Assembly: GCA_018650845.1 (NCBI GenBank)
Contig: JABIFF010000024.1
Coordinates: forward strand, 62,001 to 126,000
Source: Chloroflexota bacterium
GTDB lineage: Bacteria > Chloroflexota > Dehalococcoidia > Lucifugimonadales > Lucifugimonadaceae
Length of the DNA: 64,000 bases
Reading direction: 5' to 3'
Shown: positions 1-8,649 of the stretch, piece by piece
Position numbering within the stretch: position 1 is the first letter of the stretch
Layout: the number at the start of each line of letters is the position of its first letter
Translations under genes and position numbers: made by a program
The notes under the pieces: model-generated
Told to the model about the DNA's origin: nothing
The model's input: the letters and a program-made list of their open reading frames with translations, nothing else
Databases searched by the model: none

Positions 1-2
1 AC

Positions 3-284
3 CACGATGCGTTCAACCCGAACACCGAACAGGTCGACGAGTTCAAAGCTCGCTACCGTAAGGGAACTGTTGGCGACGTTGAAGTGAAAATGGCTCTAGC
101 GGAAGCGATTAACACCTTCCTCGACCCTATTCGAGAAAAACGTGCCTACTACGAAGCGAACATGAACCTCGTAGAGGAAGCAATCATGAGCGGTGTAGGC
201 CGAATGCGAGAAGTCGCCGCCGAAACCATGGAACAAGTTCGAGATGCAATGCGCATCTCCAGCTACACCAAAAACTGGAAGTAG
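3..284 (+). CDS. trpS: Tryptophanyl-tRNA synthetase, C-terminal fragment (5' end outside window)
   Basis: The frame is open from base 3, so the gene enters from outside the window; only the last 93 codons are visible. The visible part is the helical C-terminal region of class I tryptophanyl-tRNA synthetase: a GTVGDVEVK stretch followed by [20 protein letters not shown], the place where TrpRS proteins end with a helix packing on the catalytic domain. The enzyme charges tRNA-Trp with tryptophan in the cytoplasm. The HIGH and KMSKS signatures would lie upstream and cannot be checked. Position directly before a trp biosynthesis operon fits the identity. The GTG at 84 is internal, not a start. Confidence rests on the tail sequence and this context. 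Confidence 0.85.
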   Translation, partial: HDAFNPNTEQVDEFKARYRKGTVGDVEVKMALAEAINTFLDPIREKRAYYEANMNLVEEAIMSGVGRMREVAAETMEQVRDAMRISSYTKNWK

Positions 285-296
285 TGACTGAGTCAC
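284..296. promoter_or_regulatory. 13-bp perfect palindrome between trpS and the trp operon
   Basis: GTGACTGAGTCAC is a perfect inverted repeat around a central G and begins on the last base of the trpS stop codon. It lies about 140 bp ahead of trpE and could be a repressor site for the trp operon. A TATAGA element at 303-308 resembles a -10 box, but no matching -35 is seen. A regulatory role is inference from position and symmetry only. Confidence 0.3.
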
Positions 297-336
297 GTTT
301 TCTATAGAACCGTAATTTCAATTCACGACTATTCCC

Positions 337-390
337 ATGATTACCCGAATCAAAAACTTAATAGCCATTGGCACTTCCTGGCGAAGCTGA
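337..390 (+). CDS. Possible 17-residue trp leader peptide
   Basis: A short open frame, ATG at 337 to TGA at 390, encodes MITRIKNLIAIGTSWRS, with a single Trp codon three codons before the stop. It sits 46 bp ahead of trpE. The bases after its Trp codon can fold: GAAG at 383-386 with CTTC at 412-415, and GAATT at 389-393 with AATTC at 405-409. Trp attenuators usually have two adjacent Trp codons and a terminator with a U tract; neither is present, so a classical attenuator is not shown. It may be chance. Confidence 0.2.
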   Translation: MITRIKNLIAIGTSWRS

Positions 391-436
391 ATTCCGACAC
401 TAGTAATTCGACTTCATAAACCAAGAACTAAAAATC

Positions 437-1990
437 ATGCCTAACTACACACCCGATCTCTCAACCTTCAAAAACCTCGCTTCAGACCACAATCTGATTC
501 CGGTCTATCGCGAAATCAGTGCCGATCTAGAAACTCCCGTTTCTGCCTACCTAAAAACAGCAACCGGCAAGCACTCGTTCCTCTTCGAATCAGTCGAAGG
601 CGGCGAGAATCTAGCGCGCTACAGCATGCTCGGAACCGAGCCATCTGAAATATTCACAACAGGTGCTGGAACAGATTTAGGCGAAGTCGATCCACTCGAA
701 CTTCTGCGCAAACGCATGGAGAAAGTCAGCTACGCAAACGTAGAGGGACTTCCAAAGTTCCACGGTGGAGCAGTTGGCTATCTCGCCTACGACACGATTC
801 GCTACTTCGAGCCGTCAGTACCGCCAATTTCGGACGAAAAGTCCGGCCTGGACGTACCCGAAGCAGTCTTCATGCTCACCGACTCGATTCTCATCTTCGA
901 TCACGTGCGCCACACCATTTTCGTAGTCGCACACGCAGCTATAAACAACGGCGATGCTGAAGCTTCGTACGAACGAGCAACAGCGAAGATCGAAGAGGTA
1001 ATCGCCCGACTCGACAAACCTGTTCCGACATCCGGCGCACGGCGCAACTTCCTGCCGCCATCTGGCTTCACTTCACGTGACCCCAATCTCGATTACAGCT
1101 CGGTAGGTCATCCCGACCAATCGCCAATCGAAGGCGGAGAAATCACTGGGCAACCGTACATTCCGAACATGACTCGTGAGTACTACGGCGAGGCGATCGA
1201 CAAGTGCAAACAGGCGATTCAAGATGGCGAAGTAATTCAGGTCGTATTCTCGCAGCGACTCGCACGTCGAACGCCGGTAAAACCGTTCGATATGTACCGT
1301 TCGCTTCGAGCTATCAACCCTTCGCCATACATGTTCTTCCTAGAACTCGATGGTTTCGAAATCGTTGGCGCTTCACCAGAGCTTCTAACTCAGGTGATCG
1401 ACGGCAAGATGGCGGTTCACCCCATCGCCGGAACACGCCCCCGTGGCACAACTCCGGAACACGACGATGAGCTAGAAAACGAACTCATCAACGACGAAAA
1501 AGAAGTCGCTGAACACGTAATGCTTCTCGACCTAGGACGTAACGACGTCGGTCGAGTATCCAACCCTGGCAGCGTAAACGTTGAGCAAAGTTTCGAGATT
1601 GAAAAATACTCGCACGTGATGCACATCGTGTCGCACGTTACGGGCGATCTATCGGAAAAATACGACATGTTCGACGCCATGAAAGCTGCGTTCCCAGCCG
1701 GAACAGTTTCAGGCGCCCCAAAGGTTCGTGCGATGCAGTTGATCGCAGAGCTAGAGCCCGACAAACGTGGACCTTACTCGGGAGCAGTCGGATACTTCAG
1801 CTTCACTGGCAACATGGACACAGCAATTTCGCTGCGAACCATGATCATGAAAGACGGAGTTGCCTACCTGCAGGCCGGTGGCGGAATTGTTGCCGACTCG
1901 GACACTCAGACTGAGTACGAAGAAACCCTTCACAAGATGGGCGCTCTGATGCGAGCCATCGACCATGCTGAGGAGTCGTCAGGTGTCTAG
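437..1990 (+). CDS. trpE: Anthranilate synthase component I
   Basis: This 517-residue protein has the two parts of anthranilate synthase large subunits: an N-terminal domain to about residue 170 and a chorismate-binding domain from about 240. The N-terminal domain carries FLFES at residues 48-52 followed by RYS, matching the tryptophan-inhibition site of Trp[10 protein letters not shown] near residue 330 has Ala where PabB-type aminodeoxychorismate synthases have Lys, so anthranilate is the expected product. HVMLLDLGRNDVGRV, FPAGTVSGAPK and the C-terminal GGGIVADSD motif are intact. With TrpG it converts chorismate and glutamine to anthranilate, the first step to tryptophan. It is followed, with a short overlap, by a second trpE paralogue, which is unusual. 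Confidence 0.95.
   Translation: MPNYTPDLSTFKNLASDHNLIPVYREISADLETPVSAYLKTATGKHSFLFESVEGGENLARYSMLGTEPSEIFTTGAGTDLGEVDPLELLRKRMEKVSYANVEGLPKFHGGAVGYLAYDTIRYFEPSVPPISDEKSGLDVPEAVFMLTDSILIFDHVRHTIFVVAHAAINNGDAEASYERATAKIEEVIARLDKPVPTSGARRNFLPPSGFTSRDPNLDYSSVGHPDQSPIEGGEITGQPYIPNMTREYYGEAIDKCKQAIQDGEVIQVVFSQRLARRTPVKPFDMYRSLRAINPSPYMFFLELDGFEIVGASPELLTQVIDGKMAVHPIAGTRPRGTTPEHDDELENELINDEKEVAEHVMLLDLGRNDVGRVSNPGSVNVEQSFEIEKYSHVMHIVSHVTGDLSEKYDMFDAMKAAFPAGTVSGAPKVRAMQLIAELEPDKRGPYSGAVGYFSFTGNMDTAISLRTMIMKDGVAYLQAGGGIVADSDTQTEYEETLHKMGALMRAIDHAEESSGV
1971..1975 (+). promoter_or_regulatory. Shine-Dalgarno AGGAG that sets the start of the second trpE
   Basis: AGGAG lies inside the last codons of trpE, seven bases ahead of a GTG at 1983. 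This makes GTG 1983 a better start for the downstream paralogue than the in-frame ATG at 1965, which has no such site. The resulting 8-bp gene overlap (1983-1990) suggests translational coupling. Confidence 0.6.
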
Positions 1991-3515
1991 CCTGATCGTC
2001 AAAGGCACCAAAGAAGAATTCGTGAGCACATTCGAAAATTTCGATGTTGTGCCAGTTCATGGCGTCGTAAATTCAGTCGAATCACGACCAATCGACGCTC
2101 TGAGAATTCTTCGAAACGCTGATCAGCCGTCGTTCATATTCGAATCGGAGTCACCTGAAGAAGGTGCATCTCGATACTCGTTTGTATGCCCAGCAGTTGA
2201 GACCGTAGTTCGCACCGGAACAAATGAAGCTCTTGGTGACACCAGCCCGGTAGAAGCTCTCCGTTCACAGTTCGAATCACGAACAGTTTCGCCAATTGCC
2301 GAACTACCAACACTCATTACTGGTGCGTTCGGATTCATGGCGTACGAAGCGGTAAAACACTTCGAACCAACCGTTGGCGATTTGCCAGCCGATCCAACGA
2401 ACTCACCAGTCTCGGCTATGGCAATTCCGACCGAACTACTCGTATTCGACCACGATCTCGACCAGCTTCACATAGTCGTTTTCACCAAAAGCACAAACGA
2501 GTTCAATTCAGCTTCGCAGCGCATCGAACGAATCTGCAGATTACTTGACGCAAAGTCGCCACTCGATGATTCAAGTTCAAAAAAATCCGAAGCAATCGAC
2601 CTAACGTCCATCGCAAATAATTCCCACTTCCCGTCGATGGTTCGCAAAGCACGTGAAGCCATCATCGAAGGCGAGCTAATCCAAGTCGTCCTCGGCCAGC
2701 GAGTCGAAAAACAAACGACGGCCGACCCGCTCGACATCTACGAACAGCTATCGAAAATTAACCCGTCGCCGTACATGTACATGCTCGATCTCGGCGACAT
2801 GCAGCTCATTGGTGCATCTCCCGAACTACTTCTCCGCTCAACCAACAACAAAGCTTCTGTCCATCCAATCGCTGGCACACGTCCTCGCGGAATCACCGCA
2901 GAAGAAGATCTTCAAAACGAAGCCGACCTACTCTCAAACGAAAAGGAATCTGCTGAACACGTGATGCTCGTCGATCTCGCCCGCAACGATCTAGGCCGAG
3001 TCAGCAAACCCGGCACAGTGCAAGTGAAATCGCTAAAGCACATCGAACGCTACTCGCACGTGATGCACCTTGTGTCACGGGTCGAGGGCGAACTATCAGA
3101 TGATCATGACGGCATCGACGCCTTCCAAGCAGGATTCCCAATCGGAACCCTCTCTGGCGCACCGAAAATCCGATCTCTCCAGCTAATCGCCGAACTCGAA
3201 CCCGAAGGTCGTGGACCCTACTGCGGTGGTATCGGCTGGTTCGGACAAAACGGTGATGTCGATACCGGAACCATTATTCGATCGATAGTTCTACGTAACA
3301 GCACAGCCCACGTTCAAGGCGGAGCCGGAATCGTGTTCGACTCCGATCCCCAAGCCGAAAATCTCGAATCACTCCAAAAGGCGAAAGCCCCGTTGCTGGC
3401 AATCGCCCGAGCTGAATCCCGATACGAAAAGAACGAAAACCAACATTGGCGAAGCGACGAAAAATCTTCATCCGACTTACCTCAACCTGCGACAATGCAG
3501 CTAATTAGCGACTAA
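1983..3515 (+). CDS. Second anthranilate synthase component I paralogue
   Basis: A second, complete chorismate-utilising large subunit of about 510 residues directly follows trpE. It has the FIFES motif with RYS in the N-terminal domain and PIAGTRPRG in the catalytic domain. The Ala rather than Lys there argues for anthranilate synthase and against Pab[27 protein letters not shown] and [12 protein letters not shown] are intact, so it looks active. It differs clearly from its neighbour elsewhere, so the duplication is old. A charged, low-complexity tail of about 25 residues follows the conserved fold. It overlaps trpE by 8 bp and precedes trpG by 4 bp, so both large subunits could share one glutaminase. 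An alternative ATG start is at 1965. A different aminating role on chorismate cannot be excluded. Confidence 0.85.
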   Translation: MSSLIVKGTKEEFVSTFENFDVVPVHGVVNSVESRPIDALRILRNADQPSFIFESESPEEGASRYSFVCPAVETVVRTGTNEALGDTSPVEALRSQFESRTVSPIAELPTLITGAFGFMAYEAVKHFEPTVGDLPADPTNSPVSAMAIPTELLVFDHDLDQLHIVVFTKSTNEFNSASQRIERICRLLDAKSPLDDSSSKKSEAIDLTSIANNSHFPSMVRKAREAIIEGELIQVVLGQRVEKQTTADPLDIYEQLSKINPSPYMYMLDLGDMQLIGASPELLLRSTNNKASVHPIAGTRPRGITAEEDLQNEADLLSNEKESAEHVMLVDLARNDLGRVSKPGTVQVKSLKHIERYSHVMHLVSRVEGELSDDHDGIDAFQAGFPIGTLSGAPKIRSLQLIAELEPEGRGPYCGGIGWFGQNGDVDTGTIIRSIVLRNSTAHVQGGAGIVFDSDPQAENLESLQKAKAPLLAIARAESRYEKNENQHWRSDEKSSSDLPQPATMQLISD

Positions 3516-3519
3516 TCCA

Positions 3520-4101
3520 ATGCTTTTACTAATCGATAACTACGACAGCTTTACATACAACCTCTTCCAGTACCTTTCTGAACTCGGAGCCGAGGTCGAG
3601 GTGGTCCGCAACGACAAAGCGACCATCGAAGAACTCGCCGCCTTGAATCCCGAACGAGTAGTGGTCTCCCCCGGACCTTCAACTCCAGACAATGCAGGAA
3701 TTTCGGTCGATGTAATTAAACACTTCGCAGGAAAAATTCCGGTGCTAGGCGTTTGCTTGGGCCACCAATGCATCGCTCAGGCTTTTGGCGGAGTGGTCAA
3801 AGGCGCTGGCGAAATTCGACACGGCAAGACATCTCCGATTCAACACACCGGCAAAGGTGTGTTCGCCGGATTGCCTCAGCCGTTCGAGGCTGTTCGATAT
3901 CACTCGCTGGCCATCGAGCAGGACACCATACCTGACACATTTGAAATTACCGCCAACACCGAAAACGGCATCATCATGGGCATCAGGCACAAAGAGCTCG
4001 ACGTCGAAGGCGTGCAGTTCCATCCCGAATCGATCATGACTGAAGCGGGCAAAGAACTACTCCAGAACTTTCTCGATAAACCATCGCCAGTAAGTAACTG
4101 A
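3520..4101 (+). CDS. trpG: Anthranilate synthase component II (glutamine amidotransferase)
   Basis: A 193-residue class I glutamine amidotransferase, the usual length for a free-standing TrpG/PabA. It begins with [13 protein letters not shown], typical of the family. The catalytic triad is visible: Cys in VLGVCLGHQ (about residue 79), and His and Glu in the C-terminal HPES (about 168-170). YHSLAI near residue 128 is another family mark. It releases ammonia from glutamine for the large subunit and may also serve aminodeoxychorismate synthesis. It starts four bases after the second trpE, so it is surely co-transcribed with both large subunits. Confidence 0.93.
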   Translation: MLLLIDNYDSFTYNLFQYLSELGAEVEVVRNDKATIEELAALNPERVVVSPGPSTPDNAGISVDVIKHFAGKIPVLGVCLGHQCIAQAFGGVVKGAGEIRHGKTSPIQHTGKGVFAGLPQPFEAVRYHSLAIEQDTIPDTFEITANTENGIIMGIRHKELDVEGVQFHPESIMTEAGKELLQNFLDKPSPVSN

Positions 4102-4175
4102 ACCAAAAGCCAACAGAGCCAATCTCACCAATCAACCAATTCAGGCACAAACAAACCACGCTGAAGTTAAAACAA

Positions 4176-5222
4176 ATGAACATCCAGAAGGCAATACAGA
4201 CCGTCGTTGAAGGTACTGATCTTGAACAAGATCAGGCAGCCGACGTCATGCGCGAAATAATGACCGGCGAAGCAACCCCGGCTCAGTTCGGTGCGTTCCT
4301 CACCGCTCTACGAATGAAGGGCGAAACTCCGAACGAAATCGCAGGCATGGCGACCATAATGCGCGAAGTCTCGCTGCACGTAGACACCGACGTCGACATG
4401 ATCGACACATGCGGAACTGGCGGCAGCGGACTCGACTGGTTCAACATCTCAACCGCATCGGCTTTCGTAGTCGCCGGAGCCGGTGTTCCGGTCGCCAAGC
4501 ACGGTAATCGTGCAATGTCCGGATCGACCGGCAGTGCTGACGTATTGGAAGCCCTCGGAGTCAACATTGCGCTCGATCCCGAAGGCGTCAAAAACTGCTT
4601 CACCGAATCTGAAGTTGGGTTCATGTTCGCCCAAGCGTTCCACCCTGCGATGAAATTCGCCGGACCACTTCGACCACAGCTCGGCATTCGAACAATCTTC
4701 AACTTTCTCGGACCACTCACGAATCCTGCCGGAGTAAAACGTCAGGTGATCGGAGTTTCCGATGCAGCATTCGCTGAGAAAATAGCCAAAGCACTCGAAC
4801 TTCTTGGCACTGAATACTCGTTCGTCGTAAACGCTGAATCAAGCGCCGACGAAATCGATATCGAAGGTCACACTCTCCTCTACCAAGTGAACAAGGACGG
4901 CTTGAAGCGCCGACGCACTCGACCTGCCGATTTCGGATTGCAAGAAGGCAAACGAGATCACCTTGTGGTCGAATCAACCGAGGAATCTGCTCAAATCATC
5001 AAAGATATTTTTGCTGGTGCCGGAAGCGGACATAACCCTCCCGTTGCTCCAGAAACCTCACGCCGAAACGTTGTCGTGCTCAACTCTGCCGCTGCTTTAA
5101 TGGCAGCAGGAAAAGCCGTTGCGTTCCAGGAAGCCGCCGCGATGGCACAAGATTCCATCGACTCCGGCGCAGCTCAGGCCAAGCTCAATTCGTTGATAAA
5201 AGTAAGTCAGGCACAGTCGTGA
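4176..5222 (+). CDS. trpD: Anthranilate phosphoribosyltransferase
   Basis: The 348-residue product matches TrpD in length and order of motifs. DTCGTGGSG near residues 78-86 is the PRPP-binding glycine loop, followed by NISTASAFVVAGAGVPVAKHGNR and the GSADVLEALG motif. It transfers the phosphoribosyl group of PRPP to anthranilate. The segment after KHGNR reads AMSGSTGSADV rather than the more usual SVSSKSGSADV, a mild variation. A 74-bp gap separates it from trpG; downstream it overlaps trpC by four bases (GTGA), indicating coupling. Confidence 0.95.
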   Translation: MNIQKAIQTVVEGTDLEQDQAADVMREIMTGEATPAQFGAFLTALRMKGETPNEIAGMATIMREVSLHVDTDVDMIDTCGTGGSGLDWFNISTASAFVVAGAGVPVAKHGNRAMSGSTGSADVLEALGVNIALDPEGVKNCFTESEVGFMFAQAFHPAMKFAGPLRPQLGIRTIFNFLGPLTNPAGVKRQVIGVSDAAFAEKIAKALELLGTEYSFVVNAESSADEIDIEGHTLLYQVNKDGLKRRRTRPADFGLQEGKRDHLVVESTEESAQIIKDIFAGAGSGHNPPVAPETSRRNVVVLNSAAALMAAGKAVAFQEAAAMAQDSIDSGAAQAKLNSLIKVSQAQS

Positions 5223-6034
5223 TCGAAATACCAGGCATACTCGGTGAAATCGTCGAAAAACGAATAGTCACCATCGAACAGGCGAAGAAAAAACGCCCTG
5301 AATCAGAAATGCGTTTGATCGCCGAAAACGCCAGCGTTCCCCTTTCGCTGCAGCGAACAATCGCGTCCAAAAGCGGGATTTCGCTAATAGCCGAAATGAA
5401 GCGTTCATCTCCTTCGGCAGGATCACTCGATCCCAATCTAGATCCAGCCCACAGAGCCGGTCTCTACTGCGACGCGGGTGCAACTGCGATTTCTGTTCTA
5501 ACTGAACAAGATTACTTCTCAGGATCAATCGAAGATCTCGCAGCGGTATCGGTCATCGCTCGAGCTTCGCGCGTACCTGTGCTGAGAAAAGACTTCATCG
5601 TCGACGAATACCAGATCCACGAAGCCCGAGCCGCCGGTGCCGATTGCATCCTGCTTATCATCGCCTGCCTCGACCCAAAGCAATACGCCGATCTATTCAC
5701 CCTCTCAACATCGATGGGCATGGACGTGCTCGTGGAAGTATTCGACGAACCTGAACTCGACATAGCCCTCACTGAAGTCGAACCTCACGTCGTCGGAATC
5801 AACAATCGAAATTTGAAGACACTCCAAACTTCGCTGTCAGTTTTCGAGACGCTCGCAAAGAAAATCCCAGACGACCGAATCAAGGTCGCCGAAAGCGGGA
5901 TGAAAAACTCTGGCGACGTTGAACGCATGGGCTACGCCGGTGCAAAAGCTGTGCTGGTTGGCGAATCTTTGATGAAAGCCGGAACCGATGTAAGCGAACT
6001 CGCCGAGGCGATGGCTGCAGTCGAAGTCGGGTAA
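5219..6034 (+). CDS. trpC: Indole-3-glycerol phosphate synthase
   Basis: A 271-residue TIM-barrel enzyme, starting with GTG inside the trpD stop. SLIAEMKRSSPSAG near residues 55-68 holds the catalytic Lys of the first strand; VLRKDFIVDEYQ holds the second Lys and Asp; VGINNRNL and VAESGM complete the phosphate and substrate site. It closes the indole ring, turning CdRP into indole-3-glycerol phosphate. It stands alone rather than fused to TrpF, which follows four bases later. Confidence 0.95.
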   Translation: MIEIPGILGEIVEKRIVTIEQAKKKRPESEMRLIAENASVPLSLQRTIASKSGISLIAEMKRSSPSAGSLDPNLDPAHRAGLYCDAGATAISVLTEQDYFSGSIEDLAAVSVIARASRVPVLRKDFIVDEYQIHEARAAGADCILLIIACLDPKQYADLFTLSTSMGMDVLVEVFDEPELDIALTEVEPHVVGINNRNLKTLQTSLSVFETLAKKIPDDRIKVAESGMKNSGDVERMGYAGAKAVLVGESLMKAGTDVSELAEAMAAVEVG

Positions 6035-6038
6035 CAAA

Positions 6039-6695
6039 ATGGCTGCAGAGAACATCCAAGTCAAAATTTGCGGACTGCGTAGCGCCGATGCAGCGATAGT
6101 CGCATCGGATGCCGGAGCAAGCCACCTCGGATTCAACTTCATCGAAGGCGTACGTCGACAAATTCAACCTGAAGACGGCGAGCAGATCATTGCTGACTAC
6201 AGGTCGGGCATCAAAACTCTCAATCGCCCAAACCTTGTTGGGCTATTCCGCGATCAAGACCCCGAATTTGTGAACGAAACGGCACGAAATTCAGGACTAG
6301 ACTCTCTTCAGCTATGTGGAAGCGAAGATGCCGACTACATCTCAAAAATCGAACTTCCAATCATCAAAATGATTTTCGTTAAGGAAGATTCGACACAGTC
6401 TGGCCTTACGAAAATCATCGACCCTTTGCTGGATGCTGGTCACGGAATAATTCTCGACAGCGGTGTGAAATCGGCACAGGGCGGATCAGGCACATCTTTC
6501 GATTGGGCGACAGCCGAAGGCATTGTTGATCGACAGGACGTATTCCTCGCTGGTGGACTCAATCCAGAAAACGTTCAGGCCGCGATCAAGCAGCTCTCAC
6601 CTTGGGGAGTCGATGTAGCAAGCGGTGTCGAAACCGACGGCGTGAAAGACCCCGATCGAATTAGAGCTTTCATTAACGCAGCTCGCAGTGCCTGA
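6039..6695 (+). CDS. trpF: Phosphoribosylanthranilate isomerase
   Basis: A 218-residue TIM-barrel protein starting four bases after trpC. VKICGLRSADAA at the N terminus contains the catalytic Cys of TrpF; GASHLGFNF, LDSGVKSAQGGSGTSFDW and LAGGLNPENV give the remaining active-site and phosphate-binding segments, the GGLNPENV loop following the catalytic Asp region. It performs the Amadori rearrangement of phosphoribosylanthranilate. It is the last gene of the operon: no trpB or trpA follows, so tryptophan synthase must be encoded elsewhere. Confidence 0.93.
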   Translation: MAAENIQVKICGLRSADAAIVASDAGASHLGFNFIEGVRRQIQPEDGEQIIADYRSGIKTLNRPNLVGLFRDQDPEFVNETARNSGLDSLQLCGSEDADYISKIELPIIKMIFVKEDSTQSGLTKIIDPLLDAGHGIILDSGVKSAQGGSGTSFDWATAEGIVDRQDVFLAGGLNPENVQAAIKQLSPWGVDVASGVETDGVKDPDRIRAFINAARSA

Positions 6696-6825
6696 AACAC
6701 CAGAACACTCACGATTCAGCTAGCGACCGGATACTCACGCGGCGTAAACTGCGGCGGCACCTAAAGACGACGTGCGCTCGCCTCGTAACCACGAGTAAAT
6801 AAAAAACTTCGGAGAACCCCAACCA

Positions 6826-7842
6826 ATGACCGACAAACTGCGAATGGCCCAGTACGGAACGAAACACGGTCACGCAGAAGGCGTTCTCCAGATCATGCTT
6901 GATCACCCGGAAGTCGAAGTCGTTGGAGTCTACGAACCGGACGAAGTACGCCGTCAACAAATCGAAAACGACGCCAACCAATCGTGGGGCAAAGTCGAAT
7001 TTGTCGACGATCCTTACGAATTCCTCGACGACCCAACAGTTGATTGCGTCGCTTCTGAAGGATCAAACAAAGAAAGCCTCGCGTTCACCGAAGAGATCGT
7101 CTCAGCTGGAAAACACGTCTTCTACGACAAACCCGCTGGCAACGACTACAACCGATTCGAGAACATCGTAGAAATCGCACGCACGCAAGGCACGATGATT
7201 CAAATGGGCTACATGTTCCGAAAGCACGACGGCTTCGAGCGCATCGCCAACTGGGCACGCTCAGGCTTTTTGGGTCACATCTTCCAAGTTCGTGCTCACA
7301 TGTCGACCAACGTTCCAGAAATAAGTCCGGAAGGCATGCAGACCGGTCGAGACGCTTACGCACACTTCAAAGGCGGCATCATGTACGACCTAGGCGGTCA
7401 CATGCTCGACCAAGTCGTATGGCTACTTGGTCGCCCCAACAAAGTCACGCACTTCTTCCAGAACGCAGCATCTGAAACACAAGGCGTAATGGACAACACC
7501 CTCGGTGTACTGGAATACGGCAACGCCTTGGCGACCGTCGATATTTCAGCGATGGAAGCACGACCTATGGCGCGACGGTTCGAGGTATACGGCACAAAAG
7601 GCACCGCAATCATGGAGCCATTCGAACCAGCCGATACCGTCAAGCTCACGCTCGAAGAAGATCAAGGCGAGTACAAAAAGGGCATCAACATCGTCAAGAT
7701 CGAACATCGAGAACGCTATGTCGATACATTCGCTGAGCTAGTTCGCAACATCAAGGGCGAATCAGAACCACTCCGCACACTCGACCACGAACTACTAGTG
7801 CAAGAAACCCTAATGCGAGTAACCGGCGGCTTGGCTGGGTAG
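6826..7842 (+). CDS. Gfo/Idh/MocA family NAD(P)-dependent oxidoreductase
   Basis: A 338-residue protein with an N-terminal Rossmann domain (to about residue 120) and a C-terminal alpha/beta domain of the Gfo/Idh/MocA family. The YDKPAG segment near residue 102 corresponds to the conserved EKP motif, with Asp in place of Glu. The nucleotide loop is unusual: AQYGTKHGHAEGV lacks the canonical GxGxxG, so cofactor use is less certain. Members oxidise or reduce sugars, inositols and related polyols; the substrate here cannot be told. It stands alone 130 bp behind the trp operon with its own weak ribosome site (GGAG at about -15). Confidence 0.8.
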   Translation: MTDKLRMAQYGTKHGHAEGVLQIMLDHPEVEVVGVYEPDEVRRQQIENDANQSWGKVEFVDDPYEFLDDPTVDCVASEGSNKESLAFTEEIVSAGKHVFYDKPAGNDYNRFENIVEIARTQGTMIQMGYMFRKHDGFERIANWARSGFLGHIFQVRAHMSTNVPEISPEGMQTGRDAYAHFKGGIMYDLGGHMLDQVVWLLGRPNKVTHFFQNAASETQGVMDNTLGVLEYGNALATVDISAMEARPMARRFEVYGTKGTAIMEPFEPADTVKLTLEEDQGEYKKGINIVKIEHRERYVDTFAELVRNIKGESEPLRTLDHELLVQETLMRVTGGLAG

Positions 7843-7856
7843 GCACTTCTCCGATT

Positions 7857-7876
7857 CTCTCTCCTTCGGGAGGGAG
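7857..7876. terminator. UUCG-capped hairpin between convergent genes
   Basis: CTCTCTCC, loop TTCG, then GGAGGGAG forms an 8-bp stem with one G-T pair just after the oxidoreductase stop, between convergent genes. There is no U tract. It may end transcription weakly, or be a relic of the CCCTCTCCC-type repeats also seen at 14573 and 22204. Confidence 0.4.
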
Positions 7877-7939
7877 TTAGAGGGAAGGTATATTGCAGAG
7901 AGGCCCCAAGTCATTCGATGACGACAGCGACCAACGCCC

Positions 7940-8362
7940 CTACCCGTGCGCCCGGACGTCAACACCCTCAGGCCACGCCACTTTGAATATCGCAGCGGTC
8001 TTAAAATTCGCACCGGTGATAGTCGCTTCCCTCAACACACATCGATACATATTTGCACCCGCAAGATCGACGTTCGATATGTCCGATCCTGTGCAATTCG
8101 TTCGGTAAAGCGTCGCTTTCTTCATCGAAGCTCCGTTCAAATTCGCTCGACGCAAACTCGCCTCTGAGAAAACCGCCTCGTCCAGATTCGCACCGCTAAA
8201 GTTCGCCCGTTCGAGATTCGCCCTGGTGAAATCTCTTCCTGCCAGATCACGACCCGAAAAATCGGCGCCAGCCAGGTCCAACTGTTCCGGAGAATTGGCT
8301 CGATGCCACGCAGAAACGTCTTCGGGAGATCCGCTGAACAGATCGAAATGTTCTTGATTCAT
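7940..8362 (-). CDS. Pentapeptide-repeat protein
   Basis: A 140-residue protein in which residues 28 to about 125 are almost entirely pentapeptide repeats of the A(D/N)Lxx form (LAGADFSGRDLAGRDFTRANLERANFS is broken here only by motif drift). Such repeats fold into a right-handed four-sided beta-helix. Short proteins of this kind have varied or unknown roles; a few mimic DNA and protect gyrase, but nothing here singles that out. No signal peptide or membrane segment is seen. It is transcribed divergently from the glutamine synthetase gene, sharing a 287-bp regulatory region. Confidence 0.85.
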   Translation of the reverse strand: MNQEHFDLFSGSPEDVSAWHRANSPEQLDLAGADFSGRDLAGRDFTRANLERANFSGANLDEAVFSEASLRRANLNGASMKKATLYRTNCTGSDISNVDLAGANMYRCVLREATITGANFKTAAIFKVAWPEGVDVRAHG

Positions 8363-8416
8363 GCCACGATTATGTGGGCATACTTGCCCGCAGTCGAATT
8401 CGATTATGAGAATTCC

Positions 8417-8447
8417 GTCATATTTCCAAACAATTCGGGAATATGAC
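8417..8447. promoter_or_regulatory. Inverted repeat, 11-bp arms, upstream of glutamine synthetase
   Basis: GTCATATTTCC and GGGAATATGAC are separated by nine bases and pair over 11 positions with one G-T wobble. The element lies between the divergent pentapeptide-repeat and glutamine synthetase genes. It could be an operator for a dimeric regulator or a hairpin in the minus-strand leader. Seen directly; role inferred. Confidence 0.4.
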
Positions 8448-8463
8448 TAAAGTTGAAACACCT

Positions 8464-8491
8464 TTGAAACACGTTTCAGCTAATTTAGATT
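8464..8491 (+). promoter_or_regulatory. Candidate promoter of the glutamine synthetase gene, with overlapping palindrome
   Basis: TTGAAA at 8464-8469 and TAGATT at 8486-8491 are spaced 16 bp, a plausible housekeeping promoter that would give a leader of about 150 nt. TGAAACACGTTTCA at 8465-8478 is a perfect 14-bp inverted repeat (with a 2-bp centre) lying on the -35 box, and TTGAAACAC also occurs at 8453-8461, exactly 11 bp upstream. This arrangement suggests binding of a regulator on one face of the helix, perhaps for nitrogen control; the regulator is unknown. Confidence 0.4.
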
Positions 8492-8649
8492 GCGGTCGTT
8501 CGGTTGCAGTGTTCAACCAGCTATCCGAGAACGCAGTTCGCAAGTAAAATGCTCCCTGCGGAAAAAAAAAGATCGCCGGATCACACAACGCATACTGATA
8601 CGACGATCACGGTGCCGATATCAGGAAAGAAGCACGAGGAAATACAACG

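Noticed and set aside
337..415. Classical trp attenuator
   Set aside because: One Trp codon only and no terminator stem with a T tract.
1983..3515. PabB (aminodeoxychorismate synthase)
   Set aside because: The PIAGT motif has Ala where PabB has the catalytic Lys (PIKGT), and the gene is inside a trp operon with only TrpG as partner.
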